Below are positions 56,010-64,000 of a stretch of 64,000 bases of DNA, one piece after another (positions within the stretch are counted from its first letter, which is position 1; each line of letters starts with the position of its first letter). The translations under genes were made by a program, and so were the position numbers. The DNA is taken from NCBI GenBank assembly GCA_002421985.1, contig DISF01000043.1:1-64000 (forward strand), in the 5' to 3' direction. Source of the stretch: Roseovarius sp. UBA6217 (lineage in GTDB: Bacteria; Pseudomonadota; Alphaproteobacteria; Rhodobacterales; Rhodobacteraceae). The notes under the pieces are model-generated. The model saw nothing but the letters and a program-made list of their open reading frames with translations, was not told where the DNA came from and did not search any database.

Positions 56010-56714
56010 ATGCGCGATCACGACACCCTCGCCCCCCGGCCCGCCGCGCGGGGCTGCGCGCGCCCGCTGCCGGGCATGACCGTCCTCGTGGTCGAGGACA
56101 GCCGTTTCGCCTGCGAGGCGCTGCGCCTAATGTGCCTGCGCAGCGGGGCGCGCATCCGCCGCGCCGACAGCCTTGGCGCGGCGCGGCGGCACCTTTCGGT
56201 CTATCGTCCCTCGGTGATTCTCGTGGATGTCGGGCTGCCCGATGGCTCGGGGCTGGATCTGATTGCCACGCTCGCGCAGGCGCGGCCGCGCATCGGCGTG
56301 ATCCTCGCGATGAGCGGCACCCAAGGTGCGGCCTCTGCGGCGCAGGCGGCGGGGGCGGACGGGTTTCTTGCCAAGCCGCTGGACAGTCTTGGCCTCTTTC
56401 AGTCCGAAATCCTGCGCCACCTGCCGCCCGATCACGGCCCGCGCGGCCCGCGCGTGATCCCGTTTGAGAGCATCACGCCCGACCCGCTCGCCTATCGCGA
56501 CGATCTCGACCACATGCGCGACCTGCTCGCCGATACCCCCGACGGCGCGGCGCTGGCCTATGCCGCGCAGTTCCTCTCGGGCGTGGCGCGCGACGCGGGC
56601 GACAGCGCCCTTGCGCGCGCGGCCGACGGGCTGGCAGGGCCCGGCGCGGGGGCCTGCCTTGCCCATGTCATCGGCCTCATAGATCACCGCCTCGCAGAGC
56701 GCGCCGTGCTCTGA
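56010..56714 (+). CDS. Orphan response regulator with REC domain and unassigned C-terminal helical part
   Basis: 234 aa. REC domain at about residues 23-140 with the full active site: acidic pair E29/D30 (VLVVED), phospho-acceptor D73 (ILVDVGLPDGSG), S102 (AMSG) and K122 (FLAKPLD). The ~95-residue C-terminal part (DLDHMRDLLADTPDGAALAYAAQFLSG and onward) looks helical, somewhat like an Hpt bundle but without the phospho-His, and has no DNA-binding motif. No kinase gene is adjacent. The first 22 residues are Pro/Arg/Ala-rich. Confidence 0.8.
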   Translation: MRDHDTLAPRPAARGCARPLPGMTVLVVEDSRFACEALRLMCLRSGARIRRADSLGAARRHLSVYRPSVILVDVGLPDGSGLDLIATLAQARPRIGVILAMSGTQGAASAAQAAGADGFLAKPLDSLGLFQSEILRHLPPDHGPRGPRVIPFESITPDPLAYRDDLDHMRDLLADTPDGAALAYAAQFLSGVARDAGDSALARAADGLAGPGAGACLAHVIGLIDHRLAERAVL

Positions 56715-56874
56715 TATTGCGGCGTCAGGGGGCGGCTGGGGGGAATGCCGCCATTCGCTTCCTGCCACCGCGCGGCTCATCGCATCACATCGACTATTCG
56801 CTCAAGACCAACTCACACCCCACAAACACAGCCCCGCGACCACGCCCGGCAAAGCATCGCAACCCAACCCCGCC

Positions 56875-57570
56875 TCAGCGGCAGGCCAGCGCGTCGTCGA
56901 GCGTCTCGGGGCCGGAATAGTCGCCGATCACAACGCTGACCGCCTCGCCGCCGCGATACCGCGTTGCAACCACGTGCTGCCAGCCGCGCGCGGCGGTGAT
57001 GATCTCGGGGGTCTCGCCGCAGGCCCGGATGCCGCCGGGGATGACATCCCAGCCGATCTTGTGGTTGGTCAGCCCCGGCACATCCGCCACATGCCCGAGC
57101 GCACCATCGCGGAACCGCCATATCCGCAACATCTGGTTAAGGTGTGGGCGGTCGATATAGGCGATTTCCACATGCCCGTCCCCGTCCAGATCGGCCGCCC
57201 CGACCAGCGCGAGCCAGCGGTTGCGCGTGCCGATATGGGGGGTCGCCGCGATGCGCCCCTCGGGGCCGTAGACGGCAAGCCGCGCGCCCTGCGTCAGGCT
57301 CGATTCCACCACGATGACCTCGGCCGCGCCATCGCCGTCGAGATCGGCCAGACGCGGGGCGATATCCTCGAAGACGAGGCTCTCGGGCAAGGTGATCCGC
57401 CGCGTCGTGCCATCGTCGAGCCCAAGCACCAGCGCGCCCCATTCGCCCCCCGCGCCCAGCACCCGGTGGCCGTAGCGGTCTGTCGGATCGGCATAGCGCG
57501 CCGCCACCACCGCCTCTGCCACCACCATGCCCGGCCAGAGCAGCGCGGCAAGGATCAGCGCCGCGCGCAT
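56875..57570 (-). CDS. Secreted FG-GAP/VCBS-repeat-like protein
   Basis: 231 aa with a signal peptide (MRAALILAALLWPGMVVAEA). DLDGDGAAEVIVVES and DLDGDGHVEIAYIDRP are two Ca2+-binding FG-GAP-type blades of a beta-propeller-like repeat, fewer than a full seven-blade propeller. Function unknown, possibly periplasmic binding or structural. The start at 57570 gives the signal peptide. It lies 4 bp after the ferredoxin gene on the same strand. Confidence 0.82.
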   Translation of the reverse strand: MRAALILAALLWPGMVVAEAVVAARYADPTDRYGHRVLGAGGEWGALVLGLDDGTTRRITLPESLVFEDIAPRLADLDGDGAAEVIVVESSLTQGARLAVYGPEGRIAATPHIGTRNRWLALVGAADLDGDGHVEIAYIDRPHLNQMLRIWRFRDGALGHVADVPGLTNHKIGWDVIPGGIRACGETPEIITAARGWQHVVATRYRGGEAVSVVIGDYSGPETLDDALACR

Positions 57571-57574
57571 CGGC

Positions 57575-57937
<363 letters not shown>

Positions 57938-57992
57938 CTAGTCACCCCCCCTGCCCGAGGCCAGCCCCATTTGCGCCGCGCGGCGAAAAGTC

Positions 57993-58025
57993 TTGTCGCC
58001 GCGCGCATATGTTCTATCTTTGTTC
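57993..58025 (+). promoter_or_regulatory. SOS promoter: LexA box overlapping a -10 hexamer, predicted leaderless transcript
   Basis: GTTC-TATCTTT-GTTC at 58011-58025 is an exact alphaproteobacterial LexA box. TTGTCG (57993-57998), a 16-bp spacer and TATCTT (58015-58020) form a promoter whose -10 lies between the two LexA half sites. The predicted transcription start falls at about 58027, next to the ATG at 58028, and no Shine-Dalgarno is present, so the mRNA may be leaderless. LexA binding would block RNA polymerase directly. Confidence 0.65.
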
Positions 58026-58027
58026 TC

Positions 58028-58402
58028 ATGACGCACCCCCTGCCCCGCCCGCCCTCGGCCCTCATCGCCGCCCGCCTGCCCGAGGTGCCGCCGGGGCGGC
58101 GCGTGGCGGTGGCGGGGCTGGTGATCGTGCGGCAGCGCCCCGGCACGGCGCGCGGGGTGGTGTTTCTCACGCTCGAGGACGAAACCGGGGTCGTCAATGT
58201 CATCGTCTGGCGCACCCTGTTCGAGCGGTATCGCCGCGCGGTGATCGCCGGGCGGCTCTTGCGCGTCACGGGCCGGGTAGAGCGGCAGGCCGGGGTGATC
58301 CATGTCGTGGCCGAGGAAATCGAGGATATCTCGCCCCTGCTCGACCGGCTGGCCGATGCCGATGCCGAGGCCCCGCTTCCCCCGCGCGCGCAAACCGGCT
58401 AA
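58028..58402 (+). CDS. Stand-alone OB-fold protein equal to the C-terminal domain of error-prone polymerase DnaE2
   Basis: 124 aa. From residue 22 on (PGRRVAVAGLVIVRQRPGTA, RGVVFLTLEDETGVVNVIVW, FERYRRAVIAGRLLRVTGRV, then GVIHVVAEEIEDISPLL) it matches what is normally the OB-fold at the C-terminal end of DnaE2, part of the SOS mutasome with ImuA and ImuB. No polymerase domain precedes it: upstream DNA is antisense to the ferredoxin gene. It has its own LexA box and promoter, so it is either a remnant that kept the dnaE2 control region or a free-standing SOS-induced single-strand-binding protein. Strong codon bias and intact frame argue for function. Confidence 0.8.
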   Translation: MTHPLPRPPSALIAARLPEVPPGRRVAVAGLVIVRQRPGTARGVVFLTLEDETGVVNVIVWRTLFERYRRAVIAGRLLRVTGRVERQAGVIHVVAEEIEDISPLLDRLADADAEAPLPPRAQTG

Positions 58403-58403
58403 A

Positions 58404-58502
58404 GCAATTCCAGAAAAAGTTGATAGACTTTTTCGGTTCGGAATTGCGCCCCCTCAGGCATTCAGAGCGTTTTGGTGTTTCAACGAAAAACCAAAATGCT
58501 CT
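58404..58502. repeat. Two tandem hairpins after the OB-fold gene
   Basis: Hairpin 1: GCAATTCC (58404-58411) pairs with GGAATTGC (58440-58447), and inside it GAAAAAGT (58413-58420) pairs with ACTTTTTC (58427-58434). Hairpin 2: AGAGCGTTTTGG (58464-58475) pairs with CCAAAATGCTCT (58491-58502), 12 bp with one G-T. They resemble AGAGC-TTTT-type intergenic palindromes common in alphaproteobacteria, and also could end the OB-fold transcript, as the stop codon overlaps the first arm by proximity (2 bp). Confidence 0.7.
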
Positions 58503-58544
58503 AGGGTCGCTTCGACAGTCACCACCCGGATCGCCCCACCGCCC

Positions 58545-59054
58545 ATGCCCCGCCGCCCTGTCACCGCCCTCGGCCTCGCGCTCGCGCTCGCCGCCTGTCA
58601 GCCCCTGCCCGGCACGCCCACGCCCCCCCCCGGCCTTGCCGAGGCCCCGCCCGGTGCGCCTCCCGGCACCTGCTGGGGCAAGCAGGTCTCGCCCGCCGTG
58701 ATCGAAACCGTCACCGAACAGGTGCAGAGCGCCCCCGCCGTGACCGATGCCGGGGGCCGCGTGCTGGTGCCCGCGCGCTACGCCACCGAGATCCGGCAAG
58801 TCATCGTCGAGGAACGCCGCGTGCGCTGGATCGAAACCCCCTGCCCGCAGATGCAGACCCCCGATTTCATCGCCTCGCTGCAACGCGCGCTGATCGCGCG
58901 GGAGCTTCATACCGGGCCGGTGACGGGGCAGATGGATGCGCGCACCCGCAGGGCCGTGCGGCAATTTCAATCCGCGCGCGGCCTCGACAGCGATATCCTC
59001 GCGCTCGACACCGCCCGCGATCTGGGGCTGGTGGCGGTGCCAAGGTCCGGCTGA
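58545..59054 (+). CDS. Lipoprotein with C-terminal peptidoglycan-binding domain
   Basis: 169 aa with a lipoprotein signal: LALALAAC lipobox, Cys18 as lipidation site, then a Pro-rich linker. The middle (VSPAVIETVTEQVQSAPAV, then YATEIRQVIVEERRVRWIETPCPQM) has no known name. Residues ~107-165 form a PG_binding_1 domain (FIASLQRALIAREL, GPVTGQMDARTRRAVRQFQSARGL). Likely an envelope lipoprotein touching the cell wall. The start at 58545 is the only one giving the signal sequence. Confidence 0.85.
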   Translation: MPRRPVTALGLALALAACQPLPGTPTPPPGLAEAPPGAPPGTCWGKQVSPAVIETVTEQVQSAPAVTDAGGRVLVPARYATEIRQVIVEERRVRWIETPCPQMQTPDFIASLQRALIARELHTGPVTGQMDARTRRAVRQFQSARGLDSDILALDTARDLGLVAVPRSG

Positions 59055-59145
59055 ACCACGGGCACGGGGCTGCTGCGCGGCAGGCGACATTGCGGCCAAT
59101 GCAGGCCAGTGCCCCCGGCCCCACGCCCCGCACAATCACCTGCCG

Positions 59146-59733
59146 TCAGCCAATCTCGGTCCGCCCCCGCCGATCCACCCGCAGCGCCGCATAAAGCACA
59201 TGCGTGCGCCAGCGCCCGTTGATCTGAAGATAGCTCTGCGCCACGCCCTCATATTTGAAGCCGCATTTCTCCAACAGCCCGCGCGAGGCCGCGTTCTCGG
59301 GCAGGCAGGCGGCCTCGATCCTGCTCAGGTCAAGCCGCTCGAACGCGTGATGCACCACGCCCGCGATGGCCTCGCCCATATAGCCCTGCCGCGCGTGAGC
59401 GGCCCCGATCCAATAACCGAGATTACCCACCTGCGCCGGCCCGCGCCGGATATTGTCCAGCGTGATCGCCCCCAAAAGCGCGCCATCCTCGCGCCGGATC
59501 AGAAACAGCGGCAGCGCGCTGCCGCCCGCAATCGCCCGCTGCGCCCACCATACCCGGTTGCTGAACGCCTTGCGCGACAGGTGATCGGGGGCCCAGGCGG
59601 GCTCCCACGGGGTCAGGAAGGCGGCGCTCTCGGCGCGCAGCGTGCTCCAGGGACGAAAATCCGCCATCACCGGCTGGCGCAGGGTCAGACGCTCGGTCTC
59701 GATCCTGACGGGCCGACGCGGCAGGAACAGCAT
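59146..59733 (-). CDS. GNAT N-acetyltransferase, RimJ/RimL type
   Basis: 195 aa. IETERLTLRQPVMADFRPW opens the RimJ/RimL fold. LLGAITLDNIRRGPAQVGNLGYWIGAAHARQGYMGEAIAGVVHHAF contains the acetyl-CoA pyrophosphate loop, and LDLSRIEAACLPENAASRGLLEKCGFKYEGVAQSYLQINGRWRTHVLYA is the classic ending. Ribosomal protein S5/S18-like or other amine acceptor is undecided. Its ATG overlaps the M16 peptidase stop (TGATG), so it closes the thrC-M16-GNAT unit. Confidence 0.93.
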   Translation of the reverse strand: MLFLPRRPVRIETERLTLRQPVMADFRPWSTLRAESAAFLTPWEPAWAPDHLSRKAFSNRVWWAQRAIAGGSALPLFLIRREDGALLGAITLDNIRRGPAQVGNLGYWIGAAHARQGYMGEAIAGVVHHAFERLDLSRIEAACLPENAASRGLLEKCGFKYEGVAQSYLQINGRWRTHVLYAALRVDRRGRTEIG

Positions 59734-60995
59734 CAGGCCGCGCGCCTCGCATCGAGGCTGGCAAGATCCGGCGCGCCCGAAACCGGCCCGTAAAGCGCCA
59801 GCGCCGCCGGTGCCTGCGCCACCGTGGTCTCGGCCACCCGCCGCACATCCCCAAGCTCTACCGCGTCGATCCGCTCGACCACCTCGGCCAGATCGGGCAC
59901 CCGGCCCCAGATCTGCAACATCCGCGCCAGCCGCTCGGCCCGGTTCGAGGGGCTTTCCAGCCCCATCAGCAGCCCGGCCTTCATCTGCGCACGCGCGCGC
60001 TCGACCTCCACGATGCTCATGTCATCGGCGGCGCGCTTCATCTCGTCGATGGTGACATGCGCCAGCTCTGCGGTCGCATCGCCCGAGGTGCCCGCATAGA
60101 TCGTCATCATGCCGGTATCGGCATAGGCCCCGGCCTGCGCGAAGATCGTATAGCAAAGCCCCCGCCGCTCGCGCACCTCCTGAAACAGCCGCGACGACAT
60201 CGACCCGCCAAGCGCCGTGGCATAGATCTGCGCCGCGTGAATATCGGCATGGGCGTAATCCGGCCCCTCGAAGGCCAGCGCGAAATGCGCCTGCTCCAGC
60301 GCCTTTTCGCGCCGCACCTCGCCACCCGCAAAACGCGCGCGCGGGGCCTCGGCCACGGGAGCGGGGGCCATGTCGCCGAACATATCCTCGGCCATGCGCA
60401 CCAGCACATCGTGATCCACCGCCCCCGCCGCCGCCAGAACCATCTGGCCAGGCCGGTAATGGCGGTCCACGAACCCCTCAAGATCGGGCCGGGCAAAGCC
60501 GCGCACCCGCTCCTCCGGCCCCAGGATGGTGCGCCCCAGCGGGTGATCGGGATAGGCGCGCTCCTGCAACCAGTCGAAAATGATGTCGTCGGGCGTATCG
60601 AGCGCTTGCCCGATCTCTTGCAGGATCACGCCGCGCTCCACCTCGATCTCGCGGGCGTCAAAGGCGGGGTTGCGCAGGATATCGGCCAGCACATCGGTGG
60701 CCAGCCCCACATCATCCTTGAGGACGCGCGCGTAATAGGCCGTGACCTCGCGGCTCGTATAAGCGTTGATATAGCCGCCCACATTCTCGATCGCCTCGGC
60801 AATCTCCAACGCAGAGCGCCGCGCCGTGCCCTTGAACGCCATATGTTCAAGGAAATGCGCGATGCCGTTCTGCGCCTCATCCTCGTGGCGGGCACCGGCC
60901 AGCACCCAGACGCCGACAGCCGCCGATTGCAGGCCCGGCATGGCCTCCGACACGATGCGAAATCCGTTTGAAAGGGTGGTCAGGTTGACACTCAA
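59733..60995 (-). CDS. M16 family zinc metallopeptidase (processing-peptidase-like)
   Basis: 420 aa. Inverted zinc motif HFLEH (AHFLEHMAFKGTARRS) with downstream Glu in the EVERGVILQEI region, plus SRLFQEVRERRGLCYTIFAQAGAYADTG, the family's second-half block; two M16 halves of about 200 residues. Rhodobacteraceae homologues resemble mitochondrial processing peptidase beta. It starts with TTG at 60995, since no ATG fits before the conserved LSNGFRIVSE, and overlaps the thrC stop (AATTGA), so it is read after thrC. Confidence 0.93.
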   Translation of the reverse strand: MSVNLTTLSNGFRIVSEAMPGLQSAAVGVWVLAGARHEDEAQNGIAHFLEHMAFKGTARRSALEIAEAIENVGGYINAYTSREVTAYYARVLKDDVGLATDVLADILRNPAFDAREIEVERGVILQEIGQALDTPDDIIFDWLQERAYPDHPLGRTILGPEERVRGFARPDLEGFVDRHYRPGQMVLAAAGAVDHDVLVRMAEDMFGDMAPAPVAEAPRARFAGGEVRREKALEQAHFALAFEGPDYAHADIHAAQIYATALGGSMSSRLFQEVRERRGLCYTIFAQAGAYADTGMMTIYAGTSGDATAELAHVTIDEMKRAADDMSIVEVERARAQMKAGLLMGLESPSNRAERLARMLQIWGRVPDLAEVVERIDAVELGDVRRVAETTVAQAPAALALYGPVSGAPDLASLDARRAA

Positions 60996-62380
60996 TTGGT
61001 GATCCGTTCCTTGATAAGGCTCTCGATGGCGCTCAGGTCATTGGCGACCCGCGTCACGCGCTCTTTGCGGTCATACAGGTCCGCCATGCGCGCGGGCAAG
61101 GGGGGGTGAACACCGCTTGCCTCCTCCACCGCCGCCGGAAATTTCGCCGGATGCGCGGTGGCCAGCGTGATCATCGGCACGCCGGGCACGCGTTGCGCCC
61201 CGGCCACATGCACGCCGACGGCGGAATGCGGGCACAGCAACTCGCCACTCGCGGCCAGCGTCGCGCGGATCGCGGCGCGGGTCTCGTCCTCATCCGCGCG
61301 CCCCGAATCAAACACCTCGCGCAGGGCCTGCAACGCGCCCTGGCTCACGGTGAATCCGCCCGCCTTCAGCTCCTCCATCACCTGCGCCACCGCGCGCCCG
61401 TCCTGCCCATAGGCATAAAAGAGCGCCCGCTCGAAATTCGAGGACACCTGGATATCCATCGACGGGCTGATCGTCGGGGCCACCCCGTCGGGGCGATAGG
61501 TGCCCGTGCTCAGGCAGCGGTGCAGGATGTCGTTGCGGTTGGTCGCCACCACCAGCCTCTCGATCGGCAGCCCCATCCGGCGCGCGATATACCCCGCGAA
61601 AATGTCGCCGAAATTGCCCGTGGGCACGGTGAAACTCACCTTTCGATCCGGCGCGCCAAGGCTCACCGCAGCGGTGAAATAATACACCACCTGCGCCAGC
61701 ACCCGCGCCCAGTTGATCGAGTTCACCCCCGCCAGCCGCACCTCGTCGCGGAAGGCGAAATCGTTGAACATGTCCTTCACGCGCGCCTGCGCATCGTCGA
61801 AATGACCGTCAATCGCCAGCGCATGAACATTGGCCTCAACCGGCGTGGTCATCTGCCGCCGCTGCACCTCGGACACGCGGCCATGCGGATAGAGGATGAA
61901 CACATCCACCGCCTCCAGCCCCCGAAACGCCTCGATCGCCGCCGAGCCGGTATCGCCGCTCGTCGCGCCGACGATGCACACCCGCCGCCCCGAGCGTTTG
62001 AGAGACGCCTCGAACATCTGCCCGATGAGCTGCATGGCGAAATCCTTGAACGCCAGCGTCGGCCCGTGGAATAGCTCGAGCAGGAAATGCCCCGGCGCCA
62101 ACTGCTTGAGCGGGGCCCGCGCGGCATGGCCGAACCCCGCATAGGCCCGCGCGATGATGCCGCGAAATTCATCCTCGGTGAACGCGCCGCCAAGATAGGG
62201 CCACATCACCCGGAACGCGGCCTCCTCATAGCTCACCCCCTCCAGCGCGCGGATATCATCGGCGCTCATCTGCGGGATGCTCTCGGGCAGATAGAGCCCG
62301 CCATCGCGCGCCAGCCCCGTCAGCATCGCCTCCTCGAATCCCAGAACGGGGGCCTGCCCCCGCGTCGAGATATACCTCAT
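60992..62380 (-). CDS. thrC: Threonine synthase
   Basis: PLP enzyme making threonine from O-phosphohomoserine. 462 aa, the longer fungal-type/proteobacterial thrC2 form. MRYISTRGQAPVLGFEEAMLTGLARDGGLYLPE at the N-terminus, PLP Lys in HGPTLAFKDFAMQLIG, phosphate-binding VGATSGDTGSAAIEAF, and SFTVPTGNFGDIFAGYIARRMGLP. The start at 62380 overlaps the SURF1 stop by ATGA. Upstream SURF1 and downstream M16 are its common companions in Rhodobacteraceae. Confidence 0.96.
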   Translation of the reverse strand: MRYISTRGQAPVLGFEEAMLTGLARDGGLYLPESIPQMSADDIRALEGVSYEEAAFRVMWPYLGGAFTEDEFRGIIARAYAGFGHAARAPLKQLAPGHFLLELFHGPTLAFKDFAMQLIGQMFEASLKRSGRRVCIVGATSGDTGSAAIEAFRGLEAVDVFILYPHGRVSEVQRRQMTTPVEANVHALAIDGHFDDAQARVKDMFNDFAFRDEVRLAGVNSINWARVLAQVVYYFTAAVSLGAPDRKVSFTVPTGNFGDIFAGYIARRMGLPIERLVVATNRNDILHRCLSTGTYRPDGVAPTISPSMDIQVSSNFERALFYAYGQDGRAVAQVMEELKAGGFTVSQGALQALREVFDSGRADEDETRAAIRATLAASGELLCPHSAVGVHVAGAQRVPGVPMITLATAHPAKFPAAVEEASGVHPPLPARMADLYDRKERVTRVANDLSAIESLIKERITN

Positions 62381-63060
62381 GTTCCTGCCCCTTTCGCGGC
62401 GCGCCGCTGCCGCCAGATGAAAGCCCCGGTCATCGCCGCCCATATTGCGGCCAGCGAAAACCATGTGATCGCGTAACTCAGGTGATCGTTCGGGATGTGG
62501 CCCGTGTCCACCGGCAACGGTGTCACCCCCGCCTCGGGCGGCGACACCTGCCGCGCCACGATCAAGAGCGGCTCGGTGCCCAACTCCGCGGCCATCTGCG
62601 CGATATCGCGCGCGAACCACATGTTGCCCGCAACATCGTTTTCCGGGGTCGAGCTCAGCCTGTCATCGGGCCAGTGCAGGTTGCCACGCACCGTCACCTC
62701 ACCCTCGGGCTGCGGGATCGCGTCCGCGACCGCGACAAACCCCCGGTCCAGCAGCACGCGTCGCCCGCCCGTCTCGAGCGCGGAGACAAGCCGGTATCCC
62801 GGCCCCACCTGCTTGCGGCTCACCAGCACCCGCAACGCGCGCCCCCCGATCCGGCCGGTGGCCGCAACCGGCAAGTAACGATCCGCCCCCGGCGCCACCG
62901 CTTCGGGCAGGGCCACCGGCTCTGCCGCGATCCGGGCCTCGATATCGGCGAGCACGCCTTCTTTCCAGGCCAGCCGCTCAATCTGCCAGCGGCCCAACCC
63001 GACAAGCACCGCCACACCGGCGATGCCAAAGATCAACGGCACTAGAACGCGCTTTTTCAT
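62377..63060 (-). CDS. SURF1 family cytochrome oxidase assembly protein
   Basis: 227 aa with a membrane span near each end (LIFGIAGVAVLVGLGRWQIERL at the N-terminus, YAITWFSLAAIWAAMTGAFIWRQR at the C-terminus) and a periplasmic domain between. SURF1 helps insert heme a into subunit I of aa3 oxidase. The motifs GRWQIERL, VLVSRKQVGPGYRLVSALE, VLLDRGFV and NDHLSYAITWFSLA are diagnostic. It lies between coxC and thrC; a terminator separates it from coxC. Confidence 0.93.
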   Translation of the reverse strand: MKKRVLVPLIFGIAGVAVLVGLGRWQIERLAWKEGVLADIEARIAAEPVALPEAVAPGADRYLPVAATGRIGGRALRVLVSRKQVGPGYRLVSALETGGRRVLLDRGFVAVADAIPQPEGEVTVRGNLHWPDDRLSSTPENDVAGNMWFARDIAQMAAELGTEPLLIVARQVSPPEAGVTPLPVDTGHIPNDHLSYAITWFSLAAIWAAMTGAFIWRQRRAAKGAGT

Positions 63061-63074
63061 GATCCGCCTTCAAA

Positions 63075-63105
63075 CGGAAAATGCGGGGAAGGAAAACCCC
63101 CGCAT
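63075..63105 (-). terminator. Rho-independent terminator after coxC
   Basis: On the minus strand, ATGCGGGG (63105-63098) pairs with CCCCGCAT (63088-63081) and is followed by a T run (TTTCC). It sits 50 bp past the coxC stop and just before the SURF1 start, so SURF1 may be served by read-through or its own promoter. Confidence 0.7.
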
Positions 63106-63127
63106 CTTCATCTTGCCAAAAATACTC
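63106..63127. repeat. Second copy of the 22-bp motif CTTCATCTTGCCAAAAATAC...
   Basis: CTTCATCTTGCCAAAAATAC plus TC is identical to 1214-1235. Here it abuts the coxC terminator stem and lacks the inverted partner seen near valS. Confidence 0.75.
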
Positions 63128-63154
63128 AATGTCGGGTGAGGCTCACACCAGCGA

Positions 63155-63955
63155 TCAGCCACCCCAGACGTAGACGGCCGCAAAGAGAAACAGCCAGACC
63201 ACGTCGACAAAGTGCCAATACCACGCCGCCGCCTCGAACCCGACATGCTGCTCTGGCGTGAAATGGCCCTTCAGCGTGCGCATCAGGCAAACGAACAGGA
63301 AGATCGTCCCGATCACCACATGCGCGCCGTGAAAGCCGGTGGCCATGAAGAAATTCGCCCCGTAGATATTGCCCGAAAAACCAAAGCCCGCATGGCTGTA
63401 TTCATAGGCCTGGAACACGGTAAAGATCGCGCCCAGAGCAATCGCGAGGGTCAGGCCCCATTTCATGTCCTGCCGGTTGTTCTCATGGACCAGCGCGTGA
63501 TGCGCCCAGGTGGCCGCGCAGCCCGAACAGAGCAGGATCAGCGTGTTGATGAGCGGCAGGTGCCACGGGTCAAACGTCTCGATCCCCGCAGGCGGCCATA
63601 CCCCGTCAACCATCGGAGAGTTTTCGCCCATCGGATACATGGCGTGCTTGAAAAAGCTCCAGAACCAGGCGGCGAAAAACATCACCTCGGACATGATGAA
63701 CATGATAAAGCCGTAACGCAGCCCGATCCGCACCACCGGGGTATGATCGCCGGTCTGCCCCTCATGGACGACATCCGACCACCAGCCGAACATCACGTAA
63801 AGCACGCCGATCACCCCGGCGAGGAACATCCACGGCCCCTTGTCGTGAAAGAACAGCACCGCCCCGAACAGCATGACAAACCCCGCCAGCGCGCCCAGAA
63901 GCGGCCAGAGGGAGGGGGGCAGGATGTGGTAATCGTGGTTCTTGGTATGTGCCAT
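63155..63955 (-). CDS. ctaE: Cytochrome c oxidase subunit III
   Basis: Seven-span subunit of the aa3-type oxidase. 266 aa with [25 protein letters not shown], the DGVWPPAGI loop, [17 protein letters not shown], and the classic ending [60 protein letters not shown]. Conserved Glu in SEVMFF and His pair in GFHGAHV are kept. It is preceded at the window edge by the end of another minus-strand gene. Confidence 0.97.
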   Translation of the reverse strand: MAHTKNHDYHILPPSLWPLLGALAGFVMLFGAVLFFHDKGPWMFLAGVIGVLYVMFGWWSDVVHEGQTGDHTPVVRIGLRYGFIMFIMSEVMFFAAWFWSFFKHAMYPMGENSPMVDGVWPPAGIETFDPWHLPLINTLILLCSGCAATWAHHALVHENNRQDMKWGLTLAIALGAIFTVFQAYEYSHAGFGFSGNIYGANFFMATGFHGAHVVIGTIFLFVCLMRTLKGHFTPEQHVGFEAAAWYWHFVDVVWLFLFAAVYVWGG

Positions 63956-63980
63956 TTTGGTCTTTTCCCTCGTCGCAGGC

Positions 63981-64000
63981 TCAGTTCAGCGTTTTGCCGG
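63981..64000 (-). CDS. 3' end of an upstream minus-strand gene (possibly cox11/ctaG)
   Basis: The last 20 bases read, on the minus strand, GKTLN-stop. Only five codons are visible. In Rhodobacteraceae the gene before ctaE is usually ctaG (Cox11, copper insertion into oxidase), which suggests this identity, but nothing in the few residues proves it. Confidence 0.3.

Overview
The window is a high-GC, gene-dense stretch of an alphaproteobacterial chromosome, most likely from the Rhodobacteraceae (Roseobacter/Rhodobacter type). The grounds are the gene content and order: cytochrome oxidase subunit III - SURF1 - threonine synthase - M16 peptidase; tatABC followed by a DUF815 ATPase; nrdR-ribD; a fused MrpAB antiporter operon. 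Two sites of the alphaproteobacterial LexA form GTTC-N7-GTTC are also present. I see no prophage, insertion sequence, CRISPR array or conjugation gene. This is core and near-core chromosome with islands of repeats and some regulatory surprises.

Layout. 1-9.5 kb: 3' end of valS, a UvrD/PcrA helicase with an SOS box, an FMN-dependent hydroxyacid dehydrogenase, a small helix-hairpin-helix protein with a histone-H1-like tail, pyruvate carboxylase and tRNA-Gly. 9.5-14.4 kb: a nitric-oxide/anaerobic cluster in which nsrR diverges from a cyclo-ligase-ubiT-ubiU-ubiV-nnrS operon. 14.5-19 kb: histidine genes hisB-hisH-hisA-hisF-hisE, interrupted by an antisense DUF2147 pseudogene, a small membrane protein and a DUF302 protein. 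19-23.4 kb: a DUF808 membrane protein and a copA-cueR copper efflux operon with a 19-bp-spacer MerR-type promoter. 23.5-30.6 kb: tatABC-DUF815, prfB, selO, tRNA-Leu, a YqaA-family protein, dsbB and ndk.

30.7-40.9 kb: an ABC-F ATPase, class I aldolase, a three-subunit molybdenum hydroxylase with a MoaD/ThiS-like protein, ribD-nrdR, one unknown protein and a TerB-like protein. 40.9-46.1 kb: a LysR regulator divergent from a ugpBAEC glycerol-3-phosphate importer. 46.3-52.3 kb: an Mrp (Mnh/Pha) Na+/H+ antiporter operon. 52.4-57.9 kb: two Nudix hydrolases, a nitroreductase, an EI24 protein, DUF1467, methylmalonyl-CoA epimerase, an orphan response regulator, an FG-GAP protein and a [2Fe-2S] ferredoxin. 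58-64 kb: an orphan DnaE2-type OB-fold protein under its own SOS box, a lipoprotein, then GNAT, M16 peptidase, thrC, SURF1 and coxC.

The observations I would follow first are these. (1) A 124-aa protein equal to only the C-terminal OB-fold of the error-prone polymerase DnaE2 sits behind a perfect LexA box and a promoter that predicts a leaderless transcript. (2) A ~172-bp dispersed element occurs twice, and one hairpin has changed sequence but kept its pairing, which points to a selected nucleic-acid structure. (3) NsrR is divergent from the genes for O2-independent ubiquinone synthesis, which suggests NO control of quinone supply. All calls come from reading the sequence and remembered family features; no database search was run.
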